From Hepatocystis sp. ex Piliocolobus tephrosceles (Eukaryota > Apicomplexa > Aconoidasida > Haemosporida > Plasmodiidae): 35,239 bases of DNA. Of this stretch, positions 11,194 through 23,900 are shown piece after piece. Both the position numbers and the translations under genes were made by a program. The DNA is taken from positions 1 through 35,239 of the forward strand of contig CABPSV020000066.1 of assembly GCA_902459845.2 (NCBI GenBank), written 5' to 3'. Below the pieces are notes generated by a model. The model ran no database searches. It saw nothing but the letters and a program-made list of their open reading frames with translations, and was not told where the DNA came from. Positions within the stretch are counted from its first letter, which is position 1. Every line of letters begins with the position of its first letter.

Positions 11194-14100
11194 TTTTAAA
11201 AAAAAAATGTTCTAGCTTTTTGCATTATATATATATAATGCACTATTAAAAATTGTACTGAAATACAAAAGAGTAAAATGCACAAAATAAAAAGTAAAAA
11301 AACATAAGGTCTCAATGAGTAAAAAAAAATAAAATAAATAAATGCATGAAACGTAAAAAGAGAATAGAAAAGTATTTATAAGTTTTGGGCTAACCAATAA
11401 CTGTCAATATATATATATATATATATATGACATATATTTTAGGGTTTTTTAATTTACCCATATGTGCTTACTATATATTTTAAGCTTTTGTACATATTAA
11501 AAAAAAACGCGTAACGTTCCAATTATATTACTTATTTCAGCATAAATAATAAATTATATATTTTTTGGGAAAAAATAATTTCTTCTCATTTTTAATATCA
11601 TGTTTATAATTATTTTTTTTCCGTGCATTGATATATATACATATTGGTGCATTAATTATATATATAATATATATGTAGCACAATAAACTTTATAAAAAAT
11701 AAATAAGTATATAATAATAAAATTTTATTAATAAAAATAAGTTTCTCTGACAAGCCAATCTTTATAAAAAAAAATGCTTTTCAACTATTTTTTTTTTTTT
11801 TTTTTTTTTTATTTTGCTTTTCAATATAATTAAATCTGATAAAAGAATGTTTGTTCGTTGTTGCAACATTTTTTGGTATCTACATTATGTGAAAACTTAA
11901 ACTTATTTAACTATTTTTCATCCCTATGTATGTTTTTAAAAAATGCCATATGTTTTTAAAAAATGCCATATGTTTTTAAAAAATGCCATATATTTTTAAA
12001 AAATGCCATATGTTTTTAAAAAATGCCATATGTTTTTTACAAAATACCTTTTATTTTTTTTTTATTTATTTTTTTATTTATTTATTTTTTTTTTTTTTTG
12101 TATTTTTAAATCTTCGTAATAATTAATATTTTAAGCAATATTACTCTTTTTATCTTTACTTTTTTACTTGAATTATATTTGCCTGGTATGAGGATGATTT
12201 TTTACGATAAAACACTGTAAAATATTAATAAACATTAAAAAATTAGTTTAAGTCGTGAACTTAAAAAAAAAAAAGCCAAAACAAATACATTTATAAAAGT
12301 AATTTTTTTTCAGAATTGATAAATCATCGACTAATATTTAACATGTATGCAACACAACCATGTTATGAACTCATTTGTATATGTTTGTAAAATCAAAAAA
12401 GATAGTCTTTTAAATATTTGTTTTTTAAATGCTATTTGAAAAAATGTGAAAAAATATTTTTTAATTTTTGAATGATGAAAAAGTGTTTTCCTGATTTTTA
12501 TGGCCAAATTTTTTGTTTCCTTTTTTTTTTTTTTTTTTCATGTTCTTTTTAAGAACAGATAAAAGAAAAAAAAAAATAGAAACAAAATATTTAATATCAT
12601 TATAAAATGATGGCTTAATCTTCTCACTGACAAAATTAAAAAAATATTTTTTTACCCCTTTCTTTTTTTATTATTATTTATAAGCAAAAAGAAAAAAAAA
12701 AAAACAGCTATTGTTAGGTTTATCATTTTGTATTATTAAATTGGTACATATGTACATTTATATACATAAATGGTACAATTTTATGTAAATTATTTTTTTA
12801 TACACCAGGGTAAGTTATTTATAATATATAACCTTTTTTTCCTCTATGAAAATAGTATGCATAATAAAAAACACAATGTTATCACCATACACACTTTTTA
12901 TAGACACACGTACAGATAATGTATAAAAAATAATTTACCTTTTTAATTTAATTATAATCTAGAAAAGAACAAAATAAAAAAAATTCATATGCATTTTGAA
13001 TTTACTAAATATTTATATATACATACATATATACGTAGATTATAATTTTTATTTTTATATAAAAGTGATTTATGCCTTTAGAATGATTTCATGTTTTGTC
13101 AACACAATATACTTTAACAATGAAAACAAAAGTAAAACAATTATTAGTTTTATCACGCACTAACAAATTTGAGTTTTACATATTGTGTTTTCCTTTGTTT
13201 TTATTTTTTTTATTCGAATGTTTCATTTATTTGTTATAACATGACATAATATTGTAGCATACTATGTGTTATTTGTTATTTCTTTTTTTTTTTTTTTGTT
13301 TTAAATGTAAAATGTTTTTTAATTAATTATTTCATTAGTAAAATATCAAAAATCATATAATAATTAAGATATACTCACATAGTAGTATGTAAACTCCTTT
13401 TATTTTATGTGTATATTTATTTTTTAATTGGTAAAACAGACTAAGTAATTCTCTTATTAACATATTTATGTAACAATTGTCCTAAAAACATTATTGAAAA
13501 AAAAAAAAAAAGTACAAAATGATCTATGGTTCTTCCTATCAATAAAAAAAAGGAAAAAGAAAAAATATATACATATTTATTATATTACTTATATTATACT
13601 ATATTAAATATATGCATATATTGCATGTTTTTATATGGATCCATATATATATATATATATATATTTTAGCAAGCTAAGCAAAGTCAGGTATCTTTTAATC
13701 ATATAAGTTATAAAGTTTTTTTATTAATGTGTTTTTTCTTTAAGCAAATTAAAAAAAAAAAAAAAAAAAAAAAAGAGCGTTATTATACGCTACAATATGT
13801 ACATTTAAATTGTCATTATATAATTCCATTACTGTTTCATTCAGTGCTTTCGCTTATTTTTTCACATATGCTAAAATTTGTAAAAATGTATTTTAATTTG
13901 TAAAATGAAAAAAAAAACAAAGTAAATAGTTTTTATAAAGTAAAAAAATTATTTTTTTTGGCTTTAAAGGAATTAAATATATTTGAAGTGAAAAATCGCT
14001 TAAAAACAAAAATAAAATAAACAATAAGAGTACAAAAAAAAAATTGACAAAAAAAAGAATAAACGATAGAATAAGAAGAAAACTAAATTATTTGCATAAT

Positions 14101-14471
14101 ACATACACATATAATATATAAATACGTGCGTTGACATGTATCAAAAAAACAAATGTGAGATAATTTTAAATAAAAGTGACCGTAAACAGTTTTATAGCAT
14201 GTAGTCGGCTTTATTCAATTACAAATATATTACCATTTCAAAACAATTATTTTTAATTTTTTAATTTTATATATTTTTTTTATTTTATGTACACTTTAGT
14301 TTTTAATTTCGTTCGTTTATTATGTATAAGAGTATATTAATTAATACAATTTGCATGTTTTAGCATTTTATTTCTTCTTTTAGCATTATTGCTTTTTATG
14401 TTTTCTTTTTTTTTTTTTTTTTTTTTTTGTACAAATAAAATAAAAATTAACTTCAGTTTTAATGTATTAGT
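11194..14471. other. Divergent intergenic region between PIG-M and the 14472 gene
   Basis: About 3.3 kb between two genes that point away from each other, so it should contain both promoters. I find no convincing ORF, tRNA or rRNA. It holds many A/T homopolymers, (TA)n tracts near 11409–11428 and 13645–13664, and the 20-bp tandem repeat at 11931–12040. A minus-strand open frame at 11212–11397 is hydrophobic low-complexity sequence that I do not accept as coding. Confidence 0.6.
11931..12040. repeat. 20-bp tandem repeat, about 5.5 copies
   Basis: The unit TGTTTTTAAAAAATGCCATA is repeated five times almost exactly (one copy has TATTTTT) followed by a degraded partial copy. It sits about 740 bp upstream of the PIG-M start codon in the divergent promoter region. 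Near-identity of copies suggests recent expansion. Confidence 0.9.
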
Positions 14472-15757
14472 ATGATATCTCCAAGTGATGAACATAATGA
14501 AGATGATAGAAGGTCGTGTATTAAATATTTTGTAACACTTTTGTTTTTATTACTTATAATACTAATGTTAAGGAAGGAGAAAGAAGAAGAGGAACTTAAT
14601 AGTCGTAATAAAGTAAATTTAAGACAAAATGAAAATAATAGGACTCATGCATTTAATTATTTAAAAGATATTGATTTGTTAAAATATGATTCAGTTATAT
14701 ATATATCACCAAATAGGAAAATTGTACCTAGTTTAACATACATAAGTGAATATATTGTACATGTGGAAGGATATGATAATATACTACATAATTTTGATAA
14801 TTTATCATTGACAATTAATGAAATAAATAATAATTTTTATATATCGGCAGCTGCTAATAATAATAAAAATAATAATAAAAACTATATATGTAATAATAAT
14901 GAAAACAGTTCGGACAATTCTTGTGCAACTATTAACACTATTTTAGTAAGTAAAAATCAATATAAGAATGTGAACATTTTAAGTTGTCAAAAAAATAATA
15001 TTTGTTTTTTTGTATTCGTTCAATTAAAAAAAAATAAATGTTATAATTTTAATAATTTATCTCATTCCTGTCATTTAAATAACACATATAAAAGCCCGAA
15101 TATATTTTTAATAGATAATTATTGTTATATAATTATAGCTAGTCCAAAGATACAGAAAGTATATGAATTTATACAAACTGAATTACTGGGTAGTAATAAA
15201 ACGTTTAATGAAAATACAAAAAGTGAATATGTAGATATAGTAACACATTTTTGTGGTAATGTATTAAATCAAATTGCAAATATAGATCCAGTTAATGGTA
15301 AATTACTATTTATGCAACAATATATACATAAAAATTATGAAAATAAAAGTGAAAATGAAAGTGATGATAAAGAGCATATTATCCAAAAAAATAATGAACA
15401 AAATGAACAAAATGAAGAATACAATAATGATAATTTTTATGATTATGATACATATAATAAACAAAAAAATAAAAATAAATCTTTAAAATTTCAAATAAAT
15501 TATTATTTAACAATAATTAATTTAGCATCAGATAATAAAGATATTATAGAATATATAGACTACATGAAAAACAAACAAAATTTTAACGTGTTCCCTCCTA
15601 TATATATAGGTTATCATGAAGTCTCTAATTTCTATTATATTGTACAACATGAAAATAATGGCTGTCTTACTTTTATTTTTATTTCGGCATCGAATTTTAC
15701 AGTTTATTACGTGTTAAAAATAAGGGACTTTTATTCGGGTACAAAAAAAAAAAGAAG

Positions 15758-15805
<48 letters not shown>

Positions 15806-16252
15806 CTGTAGATACATGTACGGAAGTACATAAATGTAATGCATTGGGTGTGGACCAACAAAAGGACAGATATGAAAAAAAATTTATATTACATCTTTTA
15901 TAAACATGCACAGAAAAAAAATTTTCAATATATTGTTTTATGATTTACTTTTACTATTATTTTTTATTTTATTTTTTTTAATAGGTTGGTTGTTAAACTC
16001 AAACTTTGAATTTAACTATAAAGGCTTAGTTCTTTTTGGTAAGTTTATATTTGTCCTATTCATTAATTATACGATTTGTTATAATCATTATTATTGTTAC
16101 ATTGTATTTTTTTTTATTATTTATTTATTTATTTTTTTTTTTTTTATTCATTTACAGGTGAATACCCACCCTATGAAGATGAGCTTCATGTTTGGGATAT
16201 AGTTAATTTTCAGCACAAAAAATATATGGTTAATGTTATTAAATCTTATTAA
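14472..16252 (+). CDS. Membrane-anchored protein of unknown function, 3' end model uncertain
   Basis: The first exon, 14472–15738, is clear. Residues 1–15 are acidic and polar, residues about 16–34 form one strong hydrophobic segment followed by charged RKEKEEEE, then come about 390 residues with several cysteines and an Asn/Lys/Glu-rich insert. This suggests a signal anchor or recessed signal peptide with the bulk of the protein in the secretory pathway. The frame then runs into a donor-like GGGTACAA and a (TA)n tract, so an intron begins at 15739. The simplest continuation is exon 15985–16038 and exon 16158–16252, both with strong AG acceptors and in frame, giving 471 aa ending VNVIKSY. A GC-richer segment starting at 15812 may be an extra exon: it either ends the protein at TAA 15901–15903 or is spliced on by a weaker donor. 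I recognise no family. Confidence 0.75.
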
Positions 16253-18096
16253 AAAACTGAGTTTTAATTATGTTTAATTCATACATTGTAAAAAAAAGTG
16301 TTTGTATTTTTTTCTGTCCATAAGTTTACTACTTTTTATATGACCATATGTTTATTGGTTCATATGTCTATATGTTTATTGGTTTATATGTTTATTCGAT
16401 TGTATTATAACTCGCTTGTATGTTTTTATTTTTAAGTAACAGTATTTTTTTATTTATAAAATAATGTATTTGTAAATTATGTATCATGTTTAATTCCTTC
16501 CGTGTTGACACAACATGCCTTTTTTTGTATTTTTATAATAATTTATATATAAAAATTCAAGCATAAAAAAGAGTGAACATTTGTATTGTTGCACATTAAC
16601 GTTTGTTTTATCATCCATGTCATAGTTTTTTTTTTCGTTTTTGTTTATTAAAGGTAATGTACATATAGGTATATATATATATATATATTATGATTATTTT
16701 TTTTTTTTTTTAAACCAAAAAAGATTATTGAAACAACATATACATATATGTATATATATATACATATATTTTTTTATGTAGAACTAAAAGGCTTTAATGC
16801 ATTAAAACATGTTTTAAAACATTGTTTATTTGTTTATATTACCTATTTAATTATTTTTTAATTGTTTTTTTGTTATATTTTGGTATTACGTGGTAACATT
16901 ATTACTTTATGTAATTAAATCTTTTTTTGGTTTTCTCTTATCACTTAAATATGTGAAAGCAATACATTATTTTATGTTAATTAGTTCAAAATAAGAAGTA
17001 GCAGTAAACTTTAACCCATTGTTTATTTTTTTTTATGTAAACATGCGCGTTTTTATGTATATGTATATGTATATATATTTAATAAAAAGATAAAGCAATT
17101 ATGTGTATATATTATAACTTAATACCTGTGTATAATTGATACATCCATATAATGAATCAAGAACTTCCTCTTACTATTTTGGATAACATTTTAAACTACG
17201 TAATAATATATAAAAATATACTTTTTAATTATTTAAAAAAAAAAAAAAATAACACATAAAACGTTAATTAATTTTTATCATTAATATATGTATAAGTGTT
17301 TTTGTTAATGGTTTAAAATCTCTTTTTTTTTACATATTATATAAGAACATTATATTCCTTTTTTTTTTTTTTTTTTTTTACCTTATAAATTATGTTATAT
17401 CATATAAGAAGAGAAAATTGGAGTAAATATTTACAGATAAAATGTATGTATATAAAATATATATTTATGTGAATATTTATTTAAAAAAGCTTAAATTTTT
17501 TTTTTTTTTTTAATGTCGAAAATATTATGGGAAACGTTTTTTTTTAATAAATAATGAAAAACGCATGCTTAAATTGTATTTATATATTATAATTATTTAT
17601 TTTATGTATACATTGTATTTATATAGTATATATTACATTCATACATTATACGTACATGTTATATTTATTTAATGAATATATTAAATGTACTATTTCTATT
17701 AAAATTCAAACCTTTTTTTTTTTTTTTTTAGGCAGTTGCTAAGCCATATATATATACCATAATAGCCTAATTTTGTTTTAATTTATATTAAATTAATGAA
17801 TAAATAAAGTTGACTAAATATAACAAAACTCTTTTTTTTTTTTTTTTTTTTTTTTTATCATCTTTATTTTTGTTTAATTTTTGTTTTTATATTTTAAATT
17901 TCTGATTTGCAAAAAATGGAAAAAAAAAAAAAAAAAAATTAAAATATAATATAATATAATAAAAAAAAAATATATATATTTTTTATTTACCTAAATACAT
18001 TAACATATACTTCAAGTGCATGGCATGTATGTATTTCTATATTTAAAAGCTTATCGCATATGTTTTTGACTATAGCACATATATCTCCCTTCAAGT
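16253..18096. other. Intergenic region upstream of the kelch gene
   Basis: About 1.8 kb of A/T-rich DNA between two plus-strand genes. It must contain the 3' end of the upstream transcript and the promoter and 5' UTR of the kelch gene. Several T runs of 20 bases or more occur near 17360–17380, 17710–17730 and 17832–17856; AG directly after a T run at about 17730 could be a 5' UTR splice acceptor. I see no ORF or RNA gene. Confidence 0.6.
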
Positions 18097-21000
18097 ATGT
18101 CATTAACGTTATTTGGCAATGATAGGAGGAATAAAATTCTAGATATAAATCAACCAATAGGTAGAGTAGGACATTCTATGCATTTTTATTATGAACTAAA
18201 TTTAAGTGATAATAGTAGTAACGGTAGTAATAATAACAGTAGCCATAGTGGCAGTAGTAACAGTAATAACAGTAGTAGCAGTGGTGACAATAGTAACAGT
18301 AGTAACAGTAGTGATAGTGATAGTAGTAGTAGTATTATCAGTAGTAGCGACAATAGTAGTAATTGTGACAGTAACTGTAGTAATCATACTGATAATTACA
18401 GTAGTAGTAATATTAACCTATTAAAAAATGAAGACAATTATATAGCTGGTAATGAGAAAAACGTGTTAAATATCTACAAAGGTAATGAAAATGATGAAAA
18501 AGAGGAAAGGTTTGTTAATACAAACATAAAAAAAAAGGAACATGGGAATAAAAATGATTTAAATGATGGTAATAATTTAGATAATAAGAACAATTTAAAT
18601 AGTGAAAATAAAAATTCGAATATTGAATTTCGTAATAAAAATGATTACACAAAAAATAAAAGATTGACCTCAAAAAGAAAAAAAAATAATAATCATAATG
18701 ATTATTATAGTAGTAATAGTAGTAGTGATAGTAGTAGTAATAATAATAATAACAACAACAATTACAATAATAATAATAATAGATCGATTTATGGAATGTA
18801 TAAACTGGTATTATTTGGTGGTGGTACATTAGATTATGATTTTATGAAAAATTATTCAAGTGATTATTTAATGAATTTACAAGGTTATAATTTATATAAT
18901 AGTGAAAAATCATGTACGTCAAATTATACACAATCAAATAATATGAGTATTGAAAATAACTTATGTAAAACTTATAATGATTTATATATTTGTGAAGAAG
19001 AAAATAACTCCTTCGAATCATGGAAATGTATTAAAACATATAACACACCTAAAGAAAGGGCATTTCATGCTTCTTGTGTTGTTAATTTGGGTTTAAATGG
19101 TATTTTTTTTTTTATTCACGGTGGGAAAGTTAATAATGATATGTTAGCAAATGATTCGTTATATGCATTAAATTTAAATAAATTGTTTTACAAAGATAAT
19201 GTTGATAATAATGATTCTTTTTTTGAACAAAACTTTGATAAGGAAAAATATAATGCTGAAGAGTATGATAAAGAGTATCAATTGGATGATACTAATGTAA
19301 AAGAAGGTATAAATAGCAATAATTCATATAGTACACCTATAAACTATTGTGACAAAACAGATAATAATTATAAACCTTCCTCTGATCATAATAATGAAAT
19401 TAAAAATTATAATTATGACACATGTGATGAATGTGTTGAAACAAAAAGAAACGCAACAACCGAATCAGAAAAAAAATATTATAGTAGCGAAAATAATGAA
19501 GAATATAATGAAAGTGATAATAAAATGCAAAATAATATATATAATATGACAAATGAAAGTAGTGACAAGAATATTACCGAACCCAATGGTAATGTGAATG
19601 AGGATGTGAATGAGAATGTGAATGATCATAATGATGACAGTGACAATAACAATGACAATGATGATGACAATGATGATGACAATGATGATGACAATGCAAA
19701 TGTATTAAAAATGCAGGAGAAAGAACTAAACCGTCATTCCGAATGTAACAAAGAAATAATTGTTAATAAAAATGACATTTATTATAAAATTAACAGTACA
19801 ACTATAGATATTTCTTCTTATGAAATAAAAACAACAAATAAAAATATTGACAGTAATGTTGTATGTGATAATAGTGATTGTCATAATATTAACAATAGTA
19901 TTGTAAAAATGGAAAAAACGGAAAAAACGGAAAAAACGGAAGAAACGGAAGAAAGAAAATACATTTCATTGAATGATTTAGCTATGAGTAAAAAAAGACG
20001 CTTATCAGATAGTTTTTATACATCAAGTGATTCTATATCTTCTGAACAATCGTCATATGGGTCTTCAAACATGACTAACTCGTCAGATATAACCAATTCT
20101 GTAAATTCTACTTCTCCTTATACATCACATTTAAAACAAGCGCATTATCATGGTAAGAATAAATATAATAGGTTATCAGAAGATAACAACGGTAATATTA
20201 ATGATGGTGATACTCTTATAAATTCAAGAGTACCAGTAAATAGCTTACTGTTATGTCATGGAAGTTCATCTGGTAGTAATTCATTTGAAGATGAAGATAA
20301 ATGTTGTTTCCAAAAAGTAAAAAGAAAATGGGTAGAAATAAATGTGATAGGAAAAAAGCCAAGTAGCAGATATGGTCACACATTAGATTTTATTTACCCT
20401 TATATAGTTTTGTTTGGTGGTAATGAAAAAATAGGTGATGAAGAAAATGCATATTGTAAAAATGACTTGTGGGTGTTAAATATAAATAAATATAGAATAA
20501 AATATAAAAGGGAGAGTATAGATAGTGACAATGAAAATAATAACAATCAGCATGGTATTATGTATAGTAATAATGATCACAAACATAGAAATAAAAATAA
20601 CATTAATAAAATACTTTGTTTTTTTTGGGAAGAGGTAGAATATAAATATAACGTTACTCCTTTAGGCAGATATTTCCATGCTACAGCAATATGGTATGAT
20701 AAAAAAAATAAAATAGATAATTTAATTTTATATGGTGGTAAAATGAAAAATAAAATAAATGCTAACCGTATTTTTAGTTTACAAAAGAAAAAAGAAAAAT
20801 GGGAATGGTCCATATTACCAGTATATGTAGAGTCATTAAACGAAACTAGAGCATATCATTCTATTGTTAGTATTCAGAATTATATATTTATTTTTGGGGG
20901 AGAAGAATATACATATAAATATATAGAAAAAATACCTTCTGCTGTTTATTCGTTTGAAAATAAAAAATTTCAATATATTAACGATTTTATAGCGAAAGCA

Positions 21001-22695
21001 TGCTTAAAAAGTATTGTAATTAATAATACCGTTTATTCTTGGGGTGGTTTTACGGATATACCATATAATGAAAATTTTATCCCAAACAATTTTGTCATTT
21101 TTGATTTAAAACCACATATTGCTTGTATACAAATGAAAGAAGGATTATATGATGAATATGAAGACAATTCAAGTATTGTGACTAAAGTTGATGATGATAG
21201 GGTTCTTAATATGTATGAAAAAATGAGTAAAAAAATTATAAAAATAGAATTAAGAAAAAATCAATTAGAAAAGGATTTATTAATTCAAATAAAGTTAAAC
21301 AACAGCATGAATGATCGTATTAAATCACATGATATAGAACATCAAAGGTTAAGTCAAATATTAAATTTAAAACAGAAGCAAAATGAATACTTAATTAATT
21401 TACTAAAGTCACAAAATATATTTATAAACGATTTACCACAATTTTTTAATGTTGATGGTATAAATAGTAATAGTATGTGCGGTGCAGGTGCTGATGGAAA
21501 TATCTTCTTACATAGTATGAACATTCCTACTAGCACAAACAATAATACTATTGTTAACTCCAACGTAAACGACAGTAATGATTTCGACAGAAATAAATAC
21601 AAAAGTATGTACAACTATGAATATACCAATTATAATAATAATACATATAACTATAGCTATCATAGTGAATTTATAAATAAAGATAATCAAAAAAATTGTG
21701 ATTTGAACCCTAACATGAACCCTAACATGAACCCTAACATGAACCCTAACATGAACCCTAACTTGAACCCTAACTTGAACCCTAACTTGAACCCTAACTT
21801 GAACCCTAACTTGAACCCTAACTTGAACCCTAACTTGAACCCTAACTTGAACCCTAGCTTGAACCCTAGCTTGAACCCTAATTTGAACTCCCATGATATA
21901 TCAAATAACTCATATAGCGCTTCTAATATAATAGATAGCAATATAATAAAACAAAATGCACAAAATAAATCAAATTTAGATTATATTAATAATTACGAAA
22001 GTGTACAAAATAATGAAGAAATTAAAAATAATACATTGAATAGTCATAGTGTTAGTAATAATATTACTGATGAGGAGAAAAATAACAATAAACAAAAAGA
22101 ATATTACCAAGCATCTTATGAACATAACATAATTAACCATATGTCTATAGTTGGAATAAACAACAATGAAACAAACTTTAATGAACTAATAAAAAACAAT
22201 TCTTTACATATTAATAAAAATGAAATTTTAAATAAAAATATAAATGAAACACAAAATTTTCATTATATGATAAATGATACTCACAATTTGGAAAAAAGTA
22301 ATTCCTTAATTAATGAGCATAATAATAATTATTACTGCAATAATTTAAATGAGAAATCAAATTATGATAAAACTTTATATAATGCTATAATAAATAATAA
22401 TATAGACCCTAATATTGTTAATTACAATAACAATTTAAATATGTCAATGGACAATATACATGTTATTAATAGTAATAATATGGTATATCATTCTTCATCA
22501 ACAGGTAATAACATTATGCTTAAACAAAACCAGGAGCATAAAAATAATATAAATGAGCAAGTACAAATTGTTAACGATGTAAAATACCCACAAAGGGATT
22601 CACCAAATCAACGTGCTCGAAGGAAAACAGCTCAAAAGTGTTTGTATATTATTGAACAGGATATGTTAATTAGGAAAATGAGTGAAAATATATGA
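18097..22695 (+). CDS. Kelch-repeat propeller protein with coiled coil, 1532 aa
   Basis: A single exon from ATG 18097 to TGA 22693–22695. Kelch blades are recognisable from RxxHS/RYGHT-type turns followed by hydrophobic strands and a GG doublet: about residues 21–33 and 235–243 (LVLFGGG), 321–344 (RAFHASC, then IHGGK), 753–798 ([21 protein letters not shown]), 855–895 (GRYFHAT, LILYGG), 915–938 ([15 protein letters not shown]) and 978–1004 (YSWGGF). Large insertions interrupt the propeller: a Ser/Asn tract (about 38–100), Asn/Lys-rich sequence to 230, and a long acidic Asn/Asp insert (about 350–745). Residues about 1032–1108 are heptad-like coiled coil. A 15-copy N-L-N-P/N-M-N-P repeat spans 1203–1264, and the C-terminus is Asn-rich with a basic end. 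Kelch propellers are protein-interaction scaffolds. There is no BTB domain, so this is not a K13-type protein. The coiled coil suggests oligomerisation; its partners are unknown. Confidence 0.92.
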   Translation: MSLTLFGNDRRNKILDINQPIGRVGHSMHFYYELNLSDNSSNGSNNNSSHSGSSNSNNSSSSGDNSNSSNSSDSDSSSSIISSSDNSSNCDSNCSNHTDNYSSSNINLLKNEDNYIAGNEKNVLNIYKGNENDEKEERFVNTNIKKKEHGNKNDLNDGNNLDNKNNLNSENKNSNIEFRNKNDYTKNKRLTSKRKKNNNHNDYYSSNSSSDSSSNNNNNNNNYNNNNNRSIYGMYKLVLFGGGTLDYDFMKNYSSDYLMNLQGYNLYNSEKSCTSNYTQSNNMSIENNLCKTYNDLYICEEENNSFESWKCIKTYNTPKERAFHASCVVNLGLNGIFFFIHGGKVNNDMLANDSLYALNLNKLFYKDNVDNNDSFFEQNFDKEKYNAEEYDKEYQLDDTNVKEGINSNNSYSTPINYCDKTDNNYKPSSDHNNEIKNYNYDTCDECVETKRNATTESEKKYYSSENNEEYNESDNKMQNNIYNMTNESSDKNITEPNGNVNEDVNENVNDHNDDSDNNNDNDDDNDDDNDDDNANVLKMQEKELNRHSECNKEIIVNKNDIYYKINSTTIDISSYEIKTTNKNIDSNVVCDNSDCHNINNSIVKMEKTEKTEKTEETEERKYISLNDLAMSKKRRLSDSFYTSSDSISSEQSSYGSSNMTNSSDITNSVNSTSPYTSHLKQAHYHGKNKYNRLSEDNNGNINDGDTLINSRVPVNSLLLCHGSSSGSNSFEDEDKCCFQKVKRKWVEINVIGKKPSSRYGHTLDFIYPYIVLFGGNEKIGDEENAYCKNDLWVLNINKYRIKYKRESIDSDNENNNNQHGIMYSNNDHKHRNKNNINKILCFFWEEVEYKYNVTPLGRYFHATAIWYDKKNKIDNLILYGGKMKNKINANRIFSLQKKKEKWEWSILPVYVESLNETRAYHSIVSIQNYIFIFGGEEYTYKYIEKIPSAVYSFENKKFQYINDFIAKACLKSIVINNTVYSWGGFTDIPYNENFIPNNFVIFDLKPHIACIQMKEGLYDEYEDNSSIVTKVDDDRVLNMYEKMSKKIIKIELRKNQLEKDLLIQIKLNNSMNDRIKSHDIEHQRLSQILNLKQKQNEYLINLLKSQNIFINDLPQFFNVDGINSNSMCGAGADGNIFLHSMNIPTSTNNNTIVNSNVNDSNDFDRNKYKSMYNYEYTNYNNNTYNYSYHSEFINKDNQKNCDLNPNMNPNMNPNMNPNMNPNLNPNLNPNLNPNLNPNLNPNLNPNLNPNLNPSLNPSLNPNLNSHDISNNSYSASNIIDSNIIKQNAQNKSNLDYINNYESVQNNEEIKNNTLNSHSVSNNITDEEKNNNKQKEYYQASYEHNIINHMSIVGINNNETNFNELIKNNSLHINKNEILNKNINETQNFHYMINDTHNLEKSNSLINEHNNNYYCNNLNEKSNYDKTLYNAIINNNIDPNIVNYNNNLNMSMDNIHVINSNNMVYHSSSTGNNIMLKQNQEHKNNINEQVQIVNDVKYPQRDSPNQRARRKTAQKCLYIIEQDMLIRKMSENI
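18205..18410 (+). repeat. Ser/Asn-coding AGT/AAT/AAC trinucleotide tract
   Basis: A tract of AGT, AAT, AAC, GGT and GAC codons gives a Ser/Asn-rich stretch inserted in the first kelch blade of the protein. The opposite strand and other frames also stay open through it, producing false Val/Ile/Thr-rich ORFs. Confidence 0.85.
21703..21888 (+). repeat. 12-bp coding tandem repeat TTGAACCCTAAC (LNPN), about 15 copies
   Basis: The 12-bp unit TTGAACCCTAAC and its one-base variant ATGAACCCTAAC are repeated about 15 times in frame, encoding (L/M)-N-P-N; two late copies give S for N. Variant copies are clustered: ATG copies at the 5' end, TTG in the middle, AGC-containing copies near the 3' end. This suggests stepwise local duplication. 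The unit includes TGAACCC, one form of the Plasmodium telomere heptamer. Confidence 0.95.
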
Positions 22696-22781
22696 TATAA
22701 ATGTGTTTGTATGGGTGTAGGGATAGATAAAAAAAAGGGCTACAAAAGAAATATAGTAACAAATAAAGGAAAAAACAAAAT

Positions 22782-22886
22782 CAAATAAAACGACAAACAA
22801 ATAAAACGACAAACAAATAAAACGACAAATAAACAAAACGACAAATAAACAAAACGACAAATAAACAAAACAACAAATAAACAGAA
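22782..22886. repeat. 16-bp tandem repeat downstream of the kelch gene
   Basis: The unit CAAATAAAACGACAAA is present about 6.5 times, with later copies changing to TAAACAAAACGACAAA. It starts about 85 bp after the kelch stop codon, so it probably lies in the 3' UTR. The regular CG dinucleotide once per unit is unusual for this DNA. Confidence 0.88.
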
Positions 22887-23848
22887 CAAATACGCAAAAT
22901 TGCGCTCAATTCAAATTCATATATTTTTATAATTACTCATTTTTGTTATACCGCTTAATAAATTATACCATATAATTTTATATTATTTTTATTGATATTA
23001 ATTTAGTACTTTATCATTTAACAATTTTGTTATATTAACATTAATTCTGATTTTTGTGATTTATTCAGTTTTATATACATGCATATTTATATATTTTCAT
23101 TTCATTATATTATATATTTTATGTTTATGCTTTTATTTGTTTATATGTAACAAAATTATTTATGGAAGTATGTCAAAAAAAAAAAAAAAAATTACTTTTG
23201 TTTTTTAATATCATAGATTAAAAAAAAAAAACAAAAACTGATAACCAATAACCAGTAACCTATAAGTGTAGCCATTACTTAAAATTTTATTATTTACACA
23301 ATTATCGCATGTTCACGTCTGCATTTGTGTATATGGTGTATGTACATAAATATAAACTCAGATGTGTGTTTTTTATTTTTTTTTAAACTTGATTTCTTCA
23401 AAAGACTTTGATGATTCTATTTAAATGAAATGTTACAAATTTGAATCTTTTTATTCTATATTTTCAATTACGTTTTTAATAACTTTAAATCTGATTTTTA
23501 AACATTTTTAATCACTTTTTTTAATCAACATTTTATTCTGTCTCATTTTGTCTCATTTTGTTCTGCTTAGTTTCAATGTTTATCATGTAATTTTGATAAA
23601 CTATTAGGCTCATCTGAAATTTCCTATTTACACTTGTATTTTATATAAAAGTAATTTATCATTTAAAAAGGTTATTATAACACATAAGTTCTCTTTATTT
23701 TACTATTGTTATTATTAATATATGGCTATACAACCAGTTCATTTCATTCCATATTTATTTTTTATAACCTAGTTTATGAATGTAGTAATATGTTGTACAT
23801 ACAATGTTGTATATTATTAAAAGATTATTATTTAGTTTTCTCACATTT

Positions 23849-23849
<1 letters not shown>

Positions 23850-23880
<31 letters not shown>
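23850..23880. repeat. 31-base poly(T) homopolymer
   Basis: A run of 31 T residues just beyond the stop codon of the minus-strand gene at 23901. On that strand it is a poly(A) run in the 3' UTR. Confidence 0.95.
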
Positions 23881-23883
<3 letters not shown>

Positions 23884-23900
23884 TTCCTTTTTTTTAAATA

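Larger units (their letters stand above)
22696..23900. other. Convergent intergenic region between kelch and mitochondrial-type genes
   Basis: Both flanking genes end here, so this holds two 3' UTRs. It begins with a 16-bp tandem repeat (22782–22886) and ends with a 31-base T run (23850–23880). I see no gene in between; an open frame on the plus strand at 23706–23897 is short, hydrophobic and runs into the T homopolymer, so I do not accept it. Confidence 0.65.

Noticed and set aside
11212..11397. Minus-strand 61-codon open frame upstream of PIG-M
   Set aside because: Hydrophobic, T-rich composition with no family match. PIG-M already has a complete N-terminus starting at 11193.
14472..16252. 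The unknown membrane protein as a PIG-X/Pbn1 partner of the adjacent PIG-M
   Set aside because: Adjacency is tempting, but the anchor is N-terminal where PIG-X has a C-terminal one. I see no sequence match, and the genes are 3.3 kb apart.
21508..21941. Minus-strand (VQVR)n and (FKLG)n open frames opposite the kelch gene
   Set aside because: A stop-free 12-bp repeat keeps several frames open on both strands. These are shadows of the LNPN array.
22782..22886. 16-bp repeat array as a CRISPR-like structure
   Set aside because: Copies are directly adjacent with no unique spacers, and the DNA is eukaryotic. It is a plain tandem repeat.
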